Assembly: GCA_045631465.1 (NCBI GenBank)
Contig: JAZQUV010000005.1
Coordinates: forward strand, 1 to 64,000
From: Aphodosoma sp045631465
Lineage (GTDB): Bacteria > Bacteroidota > Bacteroidia > Bacteroidales > Paludibacteraceae
Length of the DNA: 64,000 nucleotides
Direction of reading: 5' to 3'
Positions within the stretch are counted from its first letter, which is position 1. Every line of letters starts with the position of its first letter. The translations under genes and the position numbers were made by a program. Shown piece by piece: positions 52,301 through 59,546 of this stretch. The notes beneath the pieces are model-generated. The model searched no databases, was not told where the DNA came from, and saw nothing but the letters and a program-made list of their open reading frames with translations.

Positions 52301-54937
52301 GGTCACTCTAATGCCGAGGAAACACCTTATATCAAAGACAACACCGTAGCATATCCTCACTCTTATCGTTCTGGTATCTATCAAGTTGCGCGTACTGGCG
52401 AATATGCTCTCAAACTCTATTCTAATTCCGAAGAGAAAATCGGTGGATATATGGCATTGCCTCTCATCGATGGCAATTTCGATGAATTGCAAGTTTCATT
52501 CTGGATTCGTCCTTTTGGTGCTGTTAAGGGTACCGACAACGTCAATTCAATTGGTCTTAATGCCGTATTTGCACGTAAAATCACTGTCGGAACTATGACT
52601 AATCCTAACGACCCTTCTACTTTCGAACCTCTCAAGGTGGTGGCTTATCCATTCTCTACCGAGGATGCAGAAATGGCTTCTGGTTCGTTTGTATTCGAAG
52701 ATGTCGAAGGTACCAACTACTGGCGTAAACACTCAGTATTGCTTAAAGGTGCCAAAGGTAAATTCATCGCATTCAAAAACGAAATGTACGATGGTAAAGA
52801 GAATAACCAAATGTATATCGACGATATCGTAGTTGACTATATCGACGATTGCATGACTCCATCTTCTCCTATGGTCGAAGCTGCAACTGCCACAACAGCT
52901 CTCCTTAATGCATCTACATATGGGGGCTCAATGTTCGAAGTTCAAATATCTACCGAGGACGATATGTCTGTTATTTGGCGCACCGATACAGTCTCTGGAT
53001 TCCCTACAACATTAACTAATCTCAATCCAGGTCAAGACTATTATATGCGCATTCGCACCGTCTGTGGCGAAACTCAACAATCCGATTGGTCGTCTATCAC
53101 CAACTGTATTACAGCATATAGCACTCGTTATTCTACCGACGAACTTGGCACATTCGAAATCAACTCATACACTCCACGTCATTGGCAACGTTCGTGCGGT
53201 ACAAGTGCTGCTGATATCTTCTCGCAAGCAGGTAGTGCTATGGTTACCGACCCTTCATCTCCTATGGGGTGGACTGTCAAAGATGGTCATCTTGCAACTT
53301 ATGTGCTTGGCGCTTCTACCAAAACTGCCAACCCTTATTGCTGGATATTCTCTTCTTCTATCGAGTTGCCAAAAGGCAAGGTGGTTATGTTGTTCGACCT
53401 TGCTCTCACCGACGACGACGGAGAGCATCCTGCTGATTCAACAGTAGATAATTCTAAAGACAAGTTCTACGTAGTTGTTTCCGACGACAATGGTCGTTCT
53501 TGGGTAGAAACACAAAAATTCTCTTGGACCAATGATGGTCATGGCGATTACGACTATAATGCTATTCCTTTCGAAGGTGCTACATATTCGCTCGACTTGT
53601 CTCCTTACGCTGGCAAGGTAATCCGTTTAGCGTTCTATTCTGAGTGTCAATCATCTATTTCTTCTGAGTTGCATATCAGCAATATTCACATCAACTCTTA
53701 TATCGACAAAGTGAATAAATCTGTTATTTGCGAAACAAGCGACTATCGTTTCCAAGACTTCTTCCGCAACTCTACAGAGATGATCGTAGGCGACAATAAT
53801 TTTGTATATCACAAGCGTTCAGAACTCAACAACGTAGCAGATACTATCTACAATCTCGAGATTGATGTCACTCCACTGCCAACTACACTTCTTTCAGATG
53901 CTATTTGCGTTGGCGATGTTTATGGTAAACATAATTTTGATAACCTCACACGTCCAGGTATCTATAAACAAAAAATTGCATCTGCCTCTGGTTGCGACTC
54001 GGTTGTAGTGCTCGATTTGATAGTAAATTCTATTGACAATATAGTGCTTACCGACACAATCTGTTTTGGTACTTCATACGATTTCAATGGCAAACTATAT
54101 GACCGTACAGGTGTTTACACCGATACTTTGGTATCATCTATCACTGGTTGCGACTCTATCGTATCTCTATTGTTGTCAGTAACCAATCCAGCTGCTGTTT
54201 ATGATACTGTCAATATCTGTAGCGGACGTTCTTATAATTTTGGATCAATTACTATCACCGAATCTGGTGTCTACACCGAGACATTTAAGTCTATCCATGG
54301 TTGCGACTCGATTGTTACTCTCACTGCCAACGTTAGCGACAATTTGCGTCAAATCCTCAACGAATTTATTTGTCCTGGCGAGAAATATACCGGACACGGA
54401 TTCAAAGGCGTACCTAATGCCGGTTCTTATACATTGCCATTGACATCTATTGGCGGTTGCGACTCTACTATCGTTCTCAACCTTATGGTACTGGATAAGG
54501 ATACTATCAAAGTTAATCAGAAGATTACTACTGCCGATCTTCCTTATAAGTTTGTCGATAAGGTCTATGACCGCTCAACGCAAATAGGCACATATAATGA
54601 CGAGTTTGTGGTCACTCGCGACAACTGTTCTTCTGTAGTAAAACTCACCCTCGTGGTAGAACAAGCTGTCTCTGTCGATAACGTGCATGTTGCCGATCTC
54701 ACACTATATCCTAACCCTGTCATCGCAGGCGAAGCAATCAATATCCTTGCCGATCTTCCTGCCGACGAACTCAATGATATACGCATCGAGGTCTATAACA
54801 TGCTTGGTGCTTGCATCTATAGCGTGCAACAATCGTCATTAGAATCACAGCTCTCTATCGACGACCGCGGTCTCTATATCGTTCGTCTTATCACCACAAA
54901 AGGCAATATCTACACAGGCAAAATCATAGTAAAATAA
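46313..54937 (+). CDS. giant modular T9SS cargo protein (2874 aa)
   Basis: A signal peptide ends LYAQ. The body is built of at least six repeated modules. Each has a jelly-roll domain with a V-G-V-(M/V)-(S/T)-D motif (VGVMTDPSNKNTF, IGVVSDANNVESF, VGVMSDPLKIETF, VAVLTDPKDLSSQ, VGVVSDASSKAKV, VGTMTNPNDPSTF), an FIDDV-type strand, then a Cys and an FN3 domain (YYFYVQSEC.G..S.WS). Near the C-terminus are four GCDS repeats at about residues 2560, 2611, 2663 and 2716, spaced about 52 residues. The end (LTLYPNPVIAGEAINILADL ... GLYIVRLITTKGNIYTGKII) is a type A T9SS sorting domain. Probably a long surface filament or adhesin. Codon choice drifts toward C-ending codons in the 3' half, and residues near 1690 are encoded by an AT-rich simple repeat. 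Confidence 0.87.
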   Translation: MKYMKSLFNTILVLAFCVLSCVSLYAQDKNVILYENFENGIPTTWTQDQLIGDYLWTIESGDLSYPEGTTSGTKRIAFRNGGNQTTANVTRLILPELNLAKLFQPILCFSYAQDKWAGDCDTLRVLYRRSPNNKWVVLKTYDKYVSDWQRDTIRLVAVTSTYQIAFEGVDNLGRGIVLDDIEVRSVPNCTQPFNLTVSQLMGKSVTLEWAGSFDALKYHVKIANRPLTPEELYYDNSKFAALDPYFAYYEVAGENYSLDVNNLTPATKYYFYVQSECVGENSEWSDYGYFTTSEVVDVPFYESFDLPYIENTVSYMPKWYVASSNLVVSPFVNTDQLKSKRLKYSPDSTTALMFFGKNNDVDFINKGAYTYAVAPELNVDDVSKLQVSFWTINQTSKQVLTFGADFCKIVVGVMTDPSNKNTFVPVDTVEITSVQKFEEVFVSLETYKGNGKFIAFMSEIKEGTNAFVIDDLTIEYIPVIPKAQISVGLPSAEALEVNFVEQTSNYEVIVSNAHLDTKKIDTKKVVARASFTSQPCRIEGLHPWATYYVYGRNLTATDTGAWSNAVNVLMPEKLDIVPTTISFDINTFDDGTYYSPGNSTYKMCNGLLSLSNGTTFPTSTQQYWTEPPKARTPWELSMESSKAGMYQLAVFPELINPEKTKVSFYVTRHLIETAAFAIGVVSDANNVESFQPIDTIILTPQTTLNEYVNYKYDLGDYDINGRFFAIKTMYDYCGSWSKVWIDDVRFFENEGCDEPANIVAQTSEDKVTISWDDNGASSWNVLVTTKEYLSDEVGGLKPENYFVKKTINKPTITINGLETGEITYYYYIQSECSGVLGIWSLPQSFKTECASQERLPYSMNFDKDAWIASSIYKGFPVPCLFTVQSTRQGEEPGDLFYYPYLSTAQATTGTKSLMMAGSVKDNYSSYIAFPKMNATLTSLQISFDMIADSAAQVVEVGVMSDPLKIETFEVVATVAPSAAWKKHVVKFDAYTGTGQYIAIRTSADVNNNYIDNVVISWATSGGGEGFEPDDSACQSPSGLTASGVTKTDATIAWNTSAPLVNLVVANKELSANECDEAIVGGNILVVEQLSAKNYKLTNLRSSSSYHFYVQAICSDTASSHWAVGHFNTNCDVLDTYEMGVESFDYYGVGEGSKPNCYIVGNLVDSATSAYIPYCSDEYSHSGSASLKLASTPSYNGAYAITPEIDIDSISRLRVRFNASVGNYYTSQYASELIVAVLTDPKDLSSQTDIDTIKIYGGEDLQYEVRFDEYIGDYDDVYGRYVMFVSYSNKNNVVFIDDVVFDTIPTCVAPKVKELTNTPNRLVLNLYGGGLSYQAKYIIGNYSQEAIDVAPIHDIANGNLEINGLSQNTACYVMVRSVCGSDYSDWSPVLRFTTTQLAEATLPYYDPFTQNAFAGEYNNPLDWTTQYTSDDAEEQYRYPYVSTDQGDNKVVYLYSDAASKVNYMATPKFSGVNLSQCQVSFRYKPDVSSVKAQRAIVVGVVSDASSKAKVANTFQPIDTIITTGALEYNHVVVPLSAYSGSAKHVAFMVTHSLNRAKVTDKNGTYGGCYIDDVVVELIPTCQRPTNFRLTALGDTYANFKFSHAGATKYEVKYGLSGFDVASEGTLSSITDTTFSITGLTPKTKYDFYVRAYCSATEVSAWSLCESYTTFEVPVSKFPYDNKFEDATENSQFSIINSQSNMWYVADSLYISGDNGVTATYKNKPTNTWAYRTFDLKEGVYTISFDWKSLGDGADYMRVLFVPALSQFTDGSADVFNFDGSVVALSAAQQSFPSDWIDLGLDGKPFNLSSNWATYSKTFLVTPEMAGFYRLVFYWANDDISTSATNVSAIVDNLFIEKATCSYPYNFIIEDINSTYLSLSWTPVDGTPKSYNVVALTREANPSMADPQTVAYSATVASPQATISGLVSGTDYYIYVQANCDGNQDLSHWSEVFRFTTPCDPKPLGTIFSFELDEGYYLPTYDDGEPNTSYRIPDCFVSGHSNAEETPYIKDNTVAYPHSYRSGIYQVARTGEYALKLYSNSEEKIGGYMALPLIDGNFDELQVSFWIRPFGAVKGTDNVNSIGLNAVFARKITVGTMTNPNDPSTFEPLKVVAYPFSTEDAEMASGSFVFEDVEGTNYWRKHSVLLKGAKGKFIAFKNEMYDGKENNQMYIDDIVVDYIDDCMTPSSPMVEAATATTALLNASTYGGSMFEVQISTEDDMSVIWRTDTVSGFPTTLTNLNPGQDYYMRIRTVCGETQQSDWSSITNCITAYSTRYSTDELGTFEINSYTPRHWQRSCGTSAADIFSQAGSAMVTDPSSPMGWTVKDGHLATYVLGASTKTANPYCWIFSSSIELPKGKVVMLFDLALTDDDGEHPADSTVDNSKDKFYVVVSDDNGRSWVETQKFSWTNDGHGDYDYNAIPFEGATYSLDLSPYAGKVIRLAFYSECQSSISSELHISNIHINSYIDKVNKSVICETSDYRFQDFFRNSTEMIVGDNNFVYHKRSELNNVADTIYNLEIDVTPLPTTLLSDAICVGDVYGKHNFDNLTRPGIYKQKIASASGCDSVVVLDLIVNSIDNIVLTDTICFGTSYDFNGKLYDRTGVYTDTLVSSITGCDSIVSLLLSVTNPAAVYDTVNICSGRSYNFGSITITESGVYTETFKSIHGCDSIVTLTANVSDNLRQILNEFICPGEKYTGHGFKGVPNAGSYTLPLTSIGGCDSTIVLNLMVLDKDTIKVNQKITTADLPYKFVDKVYDRSTQIGTYNDEFVVTRDNCSSVVKLTLVVEQAVSVDNVHVADLTLYPNPVIAGEAINILADLPADELNDIRIEVYNMLGACIYSVQQSSLESQLSIDDRGLYIVRLITTKGNIYTGKIIVK
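51371..51406. repeat. AATTCTCAA-type simple repeat inside the giant gene
   Basis: Four units of (a/t)attctcaa with one attatt variant, in frame, encoding ENSQFSIINSQS. Same type as the intergenic TTTCAA repeats at 26099 and 30590, with TTCTCAA at both this site and just before 30621. Confidence 0.8.
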
Positions 54938-54963
54938 TATACACTTCTCGTTAATAACACAAC

Positions 54964-55006
54964 AAGAGGCTGCGTCAAAATTCTAACTTTGACACAGCCT
55001 CTTTTC
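54964..55006 (+). terminator. terminator of the surface-protein operon
   Basis: A 16-bp stem with one mismatch (aagaggctgcgtcaaa against tttgacacagcctctt), then T residues, 27 bases past the stop. Confidence 0.88.
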
Positions 55007-55051
55007 TATATTAGCACAACTATTCATAGTACACGTTTTCAAAATCAAAAA

Positions 55052-55107
55052 TAAAAAACTTCATTCAATATCTTGCAGAATGAAGTTTTTTTTGTACCTT
55101 TGCGGTT
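55052..55107 (+). repeat. 56-bp hairpin-plus-promoter repeat, left copy
   Basis: Contains a perfect 14-bp inverted repeat (aaaaaacttcattc and its complement) with an 11-base loop, a T run, then a TACCTTTG promoter box at 55095-55102 and GCGG. It differs from the right copy (56202-56257) only in four consecutive loop bases (aata here, tcac there). The box lies 38 bases before rhuM and so presumably drives it; the hairpin can also stop transcription entering from upstream. Confidence 0.92.
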
Positions 55108-55139
55108 AGAAGAATCAATAATAGAGCAAAATAAATATA

Positions 55140-56180
55140 ATGTCAAAGAATATAGAAATACGGAATAGTACAGTTGAGTTTTTGATATTTCAGATAGAGA
55201 ATCAAGAGGATGGAGTTCAGGTAGTCTATAAGGATGAAACTATTTGGGCAACACAAAAAGCTATGGCTGAGTTGTTTGGGTGTTCGTCTGATAATATAGG
55301 CGTGCATCTAAAAAATATTTTTCAAACATCAGAATTAAGCAAAGAGTCAACTACCGAGAAAATTTCGGTAGTTCAAAAAGAAGGTAATCGTGAAGTAAAA
55401 AGAGAAACATTATTTTACAACCTCGATGCCATTATATCAGTAGGCTATAGAGTCAATTCCATTCGTGCAACTCAATTTCGTCAATGGTGCACATCGGTGC
55501 TTCGTCAATTTGCCATTCGAGGATATGTGATTGATAAGAAGCGAATGGAAAATGGTTCGTTTATTGGCGAAGACTATTTTGAGCATTTGCTTGCCGAAAT
55601 CAGAGAGATACGTCTTAGCGAGCGACGTTTTTATCAGAAACTGACAGATATATATGCCACGTCTATCGACTATAATAATGATGCACCCACCACACGTTTG
55701 TTTTTCATGAAGATGCAAAATAAGATGCATTATGCAGTGCATGGACATACAGCAGCCGAGTTGATAGTGAGTCGGGCTGATGCAAAAAAAGAGAATATGG
55801 GATTGACAACGTGGGAGAATGCGCCCAATGGCAAAATATTAAAACCAGACGTATCTGTTGCCAAAAATTATCTTAATGAATTAGAGTTAGAAGATATGGG
55901 ACGATTGGTCAACTCAGTTCTTGACATGGCAGAACGTATGGCAAAGCGCCATATACCAATGACGATGGAAGATTGGGCAAAGCGCATAGACATAATACTT
56001 GAAGCAGGAGGTAATGCCATATTAACAAAAGCAGGAAGTATCACAACCGAATTTGCCAAATCATTTGCCGAAACCGAATTCGAAAAATATCGTATTATTC
56101 AAGACCGCTTGTTTAGTTCTGATTTTGATAGATTTAATGGCAATAATCTACTACCTCTAGATTTTGATTTACCCGAATAG
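55140..56180 (+). CDS. rhuM: RhuM family protein
   Basis: 346 aa. Matches the RhuM ('virulence protein') family: ETIWATQKAMAELFGCSSDN, HLKNIFQTSEL, FYNLDAIISVGYRVNSIRAT, FRQWCTSVLRQFAIRGYVID and a C-terminal NENDPTTRLFF-like DAPTTRLFFMKMQNKMHYAV followed by TAAELIVSRADAKKENMGLT. RhuM genes are often found in restriction and defence islands and pathogenicity islands, but the biochemical role is unknown; the N-terminal half looks like a KilA-N/Bro-type DNA-binding region. It lies between two near-identical 56-bp repeats and 680 bp before Zorya. Confidence 0.88.
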   Translation: MSKNIEIRNSTVEFLIFQIENQEDGVQVVYKDETIWATQKAMAELFGCSSDNIGVHLKNIFQTSELSKESTTEKISVVQKEGNREVKRETLFYNLDAIISVGYRVNSIRATQFRQWCTSVLRQFAIRGYVIDKKRMENGSFIGEDYFEHLLAEIREIRLSERRFYQKLTDIYATSIDYNNDAPTTRLFFMKMQNKMHYAVHGHTAAELIVSRADAKKENMGLTTWENAPNGKILKPDVSVAKNYLNELELEDMGRLVNSVLDMAERMAKRHIPMTMEDWAKRIDIILEAGGNAILTKAGSITTEFAKSFAETEFEKYRIIQDRLFSSDFDRFNGNNLLPLDFDLPE

Positions 56181-56201
56181 TAAATAATAGTTCCCTTATA
56201 T

Positions 56202-56257
56202 TAAAAAACTTCATTCTCACTCTTGCAGAATGAAGTTTTTTTTGTACCTTTGCGGTT
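56202..56257 (+). repeat. 56-bp hairpin-plus-promoter repeat, right copy
   Basis: Same as 55052-55107 except for four loop bases (tcac). It starts 21 bases after the rhuM stop, so its hairpin can terminate rhuM, while its TACCTTTG box (56245-56252) would start a new transcript near 56258 with no open reading frame behind it. Confidence 0.92.
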
Positions 56258-56663
56258 GCTTGGGGATATAAATTTGCAGGCACTCTAAAGCTCCTCCCCT
56301 GAGTTAGGGGAGGTACGCAAAGCGGGGAGGGGTCTGTAAATAGATTACCAAGCAAAAGACATATTATATTAGGCGTTTACTTACGCTTTAGTTTTGACGT
56401 GCTGAAATCCTGAGAAAATTTCAAACTCCTGTCAAAAACAAAGCAGCGGTGAATGTCCCGTGGGTGTGTATTTATCATGCTTACGTTGTATCTGTGTAGC
56501 TATTGGTGTGCTTTTTACATTAACTAATGGTGAGTTGTGGATATAACGTGATGTAATACATATCAGGCGTGGGCTTCGGCGTTGCTCGTTTCGACAGGAT
56601 GGGCAATTCTCAGGAGCCTCAGTACGTGAAATGAGCATAATGGCTGAATTTCACGCTTTTTTT
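56258..56663 (+). ncRNA. candidate structured non-coding RNA between rhuM and zorA
   Basis: About 400 nt without a convincing coding frame, preceded by a -7 box (56245) and ended by a T-tailed hairpin (56625-56663). Visible structure: hairpin 56293-56300/56306-56313, whose 5' arm could instead pair with 56324-56330; a long-range 11-bp helix of 56481-56491 with 56541-56551 (two G-U pairs); and a nested stem 56571-56577/56613-56619 enclosing 56581-56587/56601-56607. It is not tmRNA, RNase P RNA or SRP RNA by any conserved core I can see. A minus-strand frame of 68 codons (56432-56638) crosses it but reads like non-coding sequence. Whether it belongs with rhuM, with Zorya, or is independent is open. 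Confidence 0.55.
56625..56663 (+). terminator. terminator of the candidate RNA
   Basis: An 8-bp stem (cgtgaaat at 56625-56632, complement 56648-56655) followed by C and seven T. The rest of the gap to zorA (56664-56856) is AT-rich with no clear promoter box. Confidence 0.75.
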
Positions 56664-56856
56664 ATGTCTTTTTCTAACTTAAATAAAATGTTTTAAGCGG
56701 TTAATTATCAGTATTGTATTTTATTGTGAAGTTTGATAGATAACGTTCATAAACGCTTAAAAATGCTATTAAATCTATCTCCCTTGTCTATAATGAATTT
56801 AATTGTTTTAAATATCTAATAGTAATATAGCACACTAATAAGTAATTCTAATAACT

Positions 56857-58857
56857 ATGATGGAATATATAAACATACCAAATGTATCAGTGACAATTAT
56901 CATAATTGTATTTGTAGTGTTTCTCTTGCAAGCACATAAAGTGCGTCGTTTATGTAAGCTTATCGAAAAGACGAACAATAGCGACGATATATTGGGAGCA
57001 TTATCAAATACTAAACTATCTGCTTTGAAAGAGGCTTATGAAAAAAGCATATGCATAGAGATTACAGGAAAGAAACAAACTAACACGTTGGCATTTGAGT
57101 TTTTTTCTGAGTTTAGTACATGTAATGCACAAAGAATCAATTTGAGACTTCTTGATACTGCATCAGGAACATTAGTAGGTTTAGGACTTTTAGGCACCTT
57201 TTTAGGATTAACAATAGGTATCAAGGATTTTGATAGTACTTCAACACAAACAATTCAAAAAAGTATTGAAATGTTGTTAGGAGGTATGGGTACTGCATTC
57301 CTCACTTCACTTGTTGGTATGTCTTTGTCTATAATTTACACAGTATTCGATAAATTTTGGAGAAATAGACTTTCCAAACATATATATGTATTGACAAATA
57401 AATTAGATTCAATATACTATATAGATGATAGAACATTAGACAATCTGAACGAAGAGGCTTTGGCGAACTCTATTTTATTAAGTATTAGAGAATTGGTGCA
57501 AAATGAAATCAGGATTGTAGTGGACACACTTAACAACAAATTAACATATCAGAATAGCGAAGGAGAGACGGTTATATTAGGAAATGCTATTCGAGAAATA
57601 CTTAGTGAAAATATTCAACAGTCAACAGCCTTAAGATCTTTTTCTACAGACTTGGCTCTTGAATTAAATAATGGTTTTGACGAAACATTGTCACGACAAA
57701 TGCAACAAAAGATTCTACCATTAATGGAGAATGTTGATACGACGACTAAAGCTATAGTAGAGCATATCGACAAGATGGCAGAGCAGGTTTCTTCTCCTGC
57801 AACTGAAATGATTCAGAGCGTAGTAGATGAATTGAAGAATAGTATGACATCTATTATTAAAGAATTCAGTACAGGTCTTTCTGGTTCTGCAACCAATGAG
57901 TTGGAAAATTTAGCGTCACAACTTGGAACTGCAGCACAAGCAATGGCTGATTTTCCAAATAATATGGCAAATATATCTTCAACATTGCAAGTTACTATTG
58001 AAGAAGTTAAATCAGCTGTATCAGAAATATCAAATACATCTGCAAATGCAAATTCTACTGCTATGCAGCAGATGCAAGAGCAAATTACATTTGCAACTGG
58101 AGCAATTAGTAATGCTATATCAGAAGTAAAAGAAGTTATGGGTACTATTACTCAAACTTCTCAACAACAAAGTAATGAAATGGCTAATAAACTTGTTGAT
58201 GCTGCAGAAAAGATGGGAACTTTCCTTAATGGAACTATATCAAGATTGTCAGCATCTGTCCAAGAGTCAATAGAAAACATTACAACTGATGTAAATAATA
58301 AACAAGCTGATCTTATTTCTTTGCAAGAAGATACTACTGCACAAACAAGAAAATTACTTGAAACATTTAATGTTGGGTTGGAACGCTTAGAGAAGATGAA
58401 TGAATATATTGCAGAAACAATGAATATGTTCCAACAAGCACAGGGTCAAATTTCAGGAAGTACAGCACATTTGCAAACCATTACAGGAGATATGAAGTTA
58501 GCCACACAACTTTTCAATAGAAGTCAAGCTGAATATTCTACCAAGATGGAAGAAATGCAGCGTAATAGTCAAAGAGGTATTGACTCTCTTACTGCTCTTC
58601 TGAATAATACTGGTGAAATGTCTAATGATTATGTAGAAAAGTTTGAAATCATAAAGCAGGGTCTTGGTTCTATTTTTGCTCAGCTTCAACAAGGTTTGTC
58701 AGAATATAGTAGAACTGTACAAGCAACCACACAAAGATATCTTGATCAATATAGTACAAGCTTGACTAATACAACAGATGCCTTATCAAGTACGATACAA
58801 CAACAAAATGAAGTTGTTGAAATGTTGGTTGAATCATTAAATTCACATAAACGCTGA
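56857..58857 (+). CDS. zorA: Zorya anti-phage system protein ZorA (MotA-like)
   Basis: 666 aa. ZorA forms the membrane motor stator with ZorB and carries a long cytoplasmic tail that senses infection. Membrane segments: VTIIIIVFVVFLLQ (about 11-24), TLVGLGLLGTFLGLTIGI (about 107-124; the MotA/TolQ/ExbB signature) and GMGTAFLTSLVGMSLSIIYT (about 143-162). Residues about 200-666 are helical and Gln/Ser/Thr-rich, with heptad-like patterns as expected for the ZorA tail. Its stop overlaps the zorB start by one base (TGATG). The four-gene order zorA-zorB-zorC-zorD identifies type I Zorya. Confidence 0.9.
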   Translation: MMEYINIPNVSVTIIIIVFVVFLLQAHKVRRLCKLIEKTNNSDDILGALSNTKLSALKEAYEKSICIEITGKKQTNTLAFEFFSEFSTCNAQRINLRLLDTASGTLVGLGLLGTFLGLTIGIKDFDSTSTQTIQKSIEMLLGGMGTAFLTSLVGMSLSIIYTVFDKFWRNRLSKHIYVLTNKLDSIYYIDDRTLDNLNEEALANSILLSIRELVQNEIRIVVDTLNNKLTYQNSEGETVILGNAIREILSENIQQSTALRSFSTDLALELNNGFDETLSRQMQQKILPLMENVDTTTKAIVEHIDKMAEQVSSPATEMIQSVVDELKNSMTSIIKEFSTGLSGSATNELENLASQLGTAAQAMADFPNNMANISSTLQVTIEEVKSAVSEISNTSANANSTAMQQMQEQITFATGAISNAISEVKEVMGTITQTSQQQSNEMANKLVDAAEKMGTFLNGTISRLSASVQESIENITTDVNNKQADLISLQEDTTAQTRKLLETFNVGLERLEKMNEYIAETMNMFQQAQGQISGSTAHLQTITGDMKLATQLFNRSQAEYSTKMEEMQRNSQRGIDSLTALLNNTGEMSNDYVEKFEIIKQGLGSIFAQLQQGLSEYSRTVQATTQRYLDQYSTSLTNTTDALSSTIQQQNEVVEMLVESLNSHKR

Positions 58858-59546
58858 TGAAAAAAAAGAATGTTACATACGAAGAAAGAGAAGAAAATGC
58901 TTTTGCTCTTTCAACGGGAGATTTGATGGCAGGGCTTCTTTTTATCTTTATCTTGTTGCTTATGAGTGCCATGTTACAGGTGCAAGAAAAGGCAGAACAA
59001 GATGAAGAGATTGTGAAAAAGTATGACCAGATTAAAACACAGTTATATATAGATCTTCAGGAAGAATTTAAAGAAGACTTGACTGTATGGAGAGCAACTA
59101 TTGATTCAACATTATGTATAAGATTTCAAGAACCGTCGATGTTGTTTGATAACAACCAAGCTTACTTAAAACCAAGATTTAAAGAAATTCTTAATGACTT
59201 TTTCCCTAGGTATATTAAAGTGTTGAATAGGAAAGAGTATAGAGACAATATCGTAGAAATCAGAATTGAAGGACATACCGATAGTAATGGAGAATACTTT
59301 CATAACATGGAATTGTCTCAGAATAGAACCAGAACTGTTCTTCAATATTGTTTCGGGCTGATGGATAGCAACGAAGCGGATTGGGCAAAGGGGTTGATTA
59401 CTGCAAACGGCTTATCTTCAAGTCAGCCCATTTTAATAAATGGTGTAGAAAATAAAGATTTATCAAGAAGAGTAGAATTTAGAGTAAGAACCAATGCTGA
59501 AAAGCAATTGGAAGAAATAGCAGATAAAAGATTTCATAAAGAATGA
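58857..59546 (+). CDS. zorB: Zorya protein ZorB (MotB/OmpA-like)
   Basis: 229 aa. One transmembrane helix near the N-terminus, TGDLMAGLLFIFILLLMSAM, with Asp22 at the position of the MotB ion-binding aspartate. A linker follows, then an OmpA/MotB peptidoglycan-binding domain (IEIRIEGHTDSNGEYFHNME, LSQNRTRTVLQYC, SRRVEFRV). It anchors the ZorAB complex to the cell wall. ATGA overlap with zorC. Confidence 0.92.
   Translation: MKKKNVTYEEREENAFALSTGDLMAGLLFIFILLLMSAMLQVQEKAEQDEEIVKKYDQIKTQLYIDLQEEFKEDLTVWRATIDSTLCIRFQEPSMLFDNNQAYLKPRFKEILNDFFPRYIKVLNRKEYRDNIVEIRIEGHTDSNGEYFHNMELSQNRTRTVLQYCFGLMDSNEADWAKGLITANGLSSSQPILINGVENKDLSRRVEFRVRTNAEKQLEEIADKRFHKE

Noticed and set aside
55052..56257. Insertion sequence around rhuM
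   Set aside because: The flanking repeats are direct, not terminal inverted, and rhuM has no transposase motif.
56580..56610. A 'ttcgacag' stretch recalling the 5' end of tmRNA
   Set aside because: There is no tRNA-like end, no tag reading frame and no alanine acceptor stem nearby; the resemblance is limited to eight bases.
56432..56638. 68-codon minus-strand reading frame across the RNA candidate
   Set aside because: It has no ribosome site or family resemblance, and it crosses the paired stems that define the candidate RNA on the + strand.
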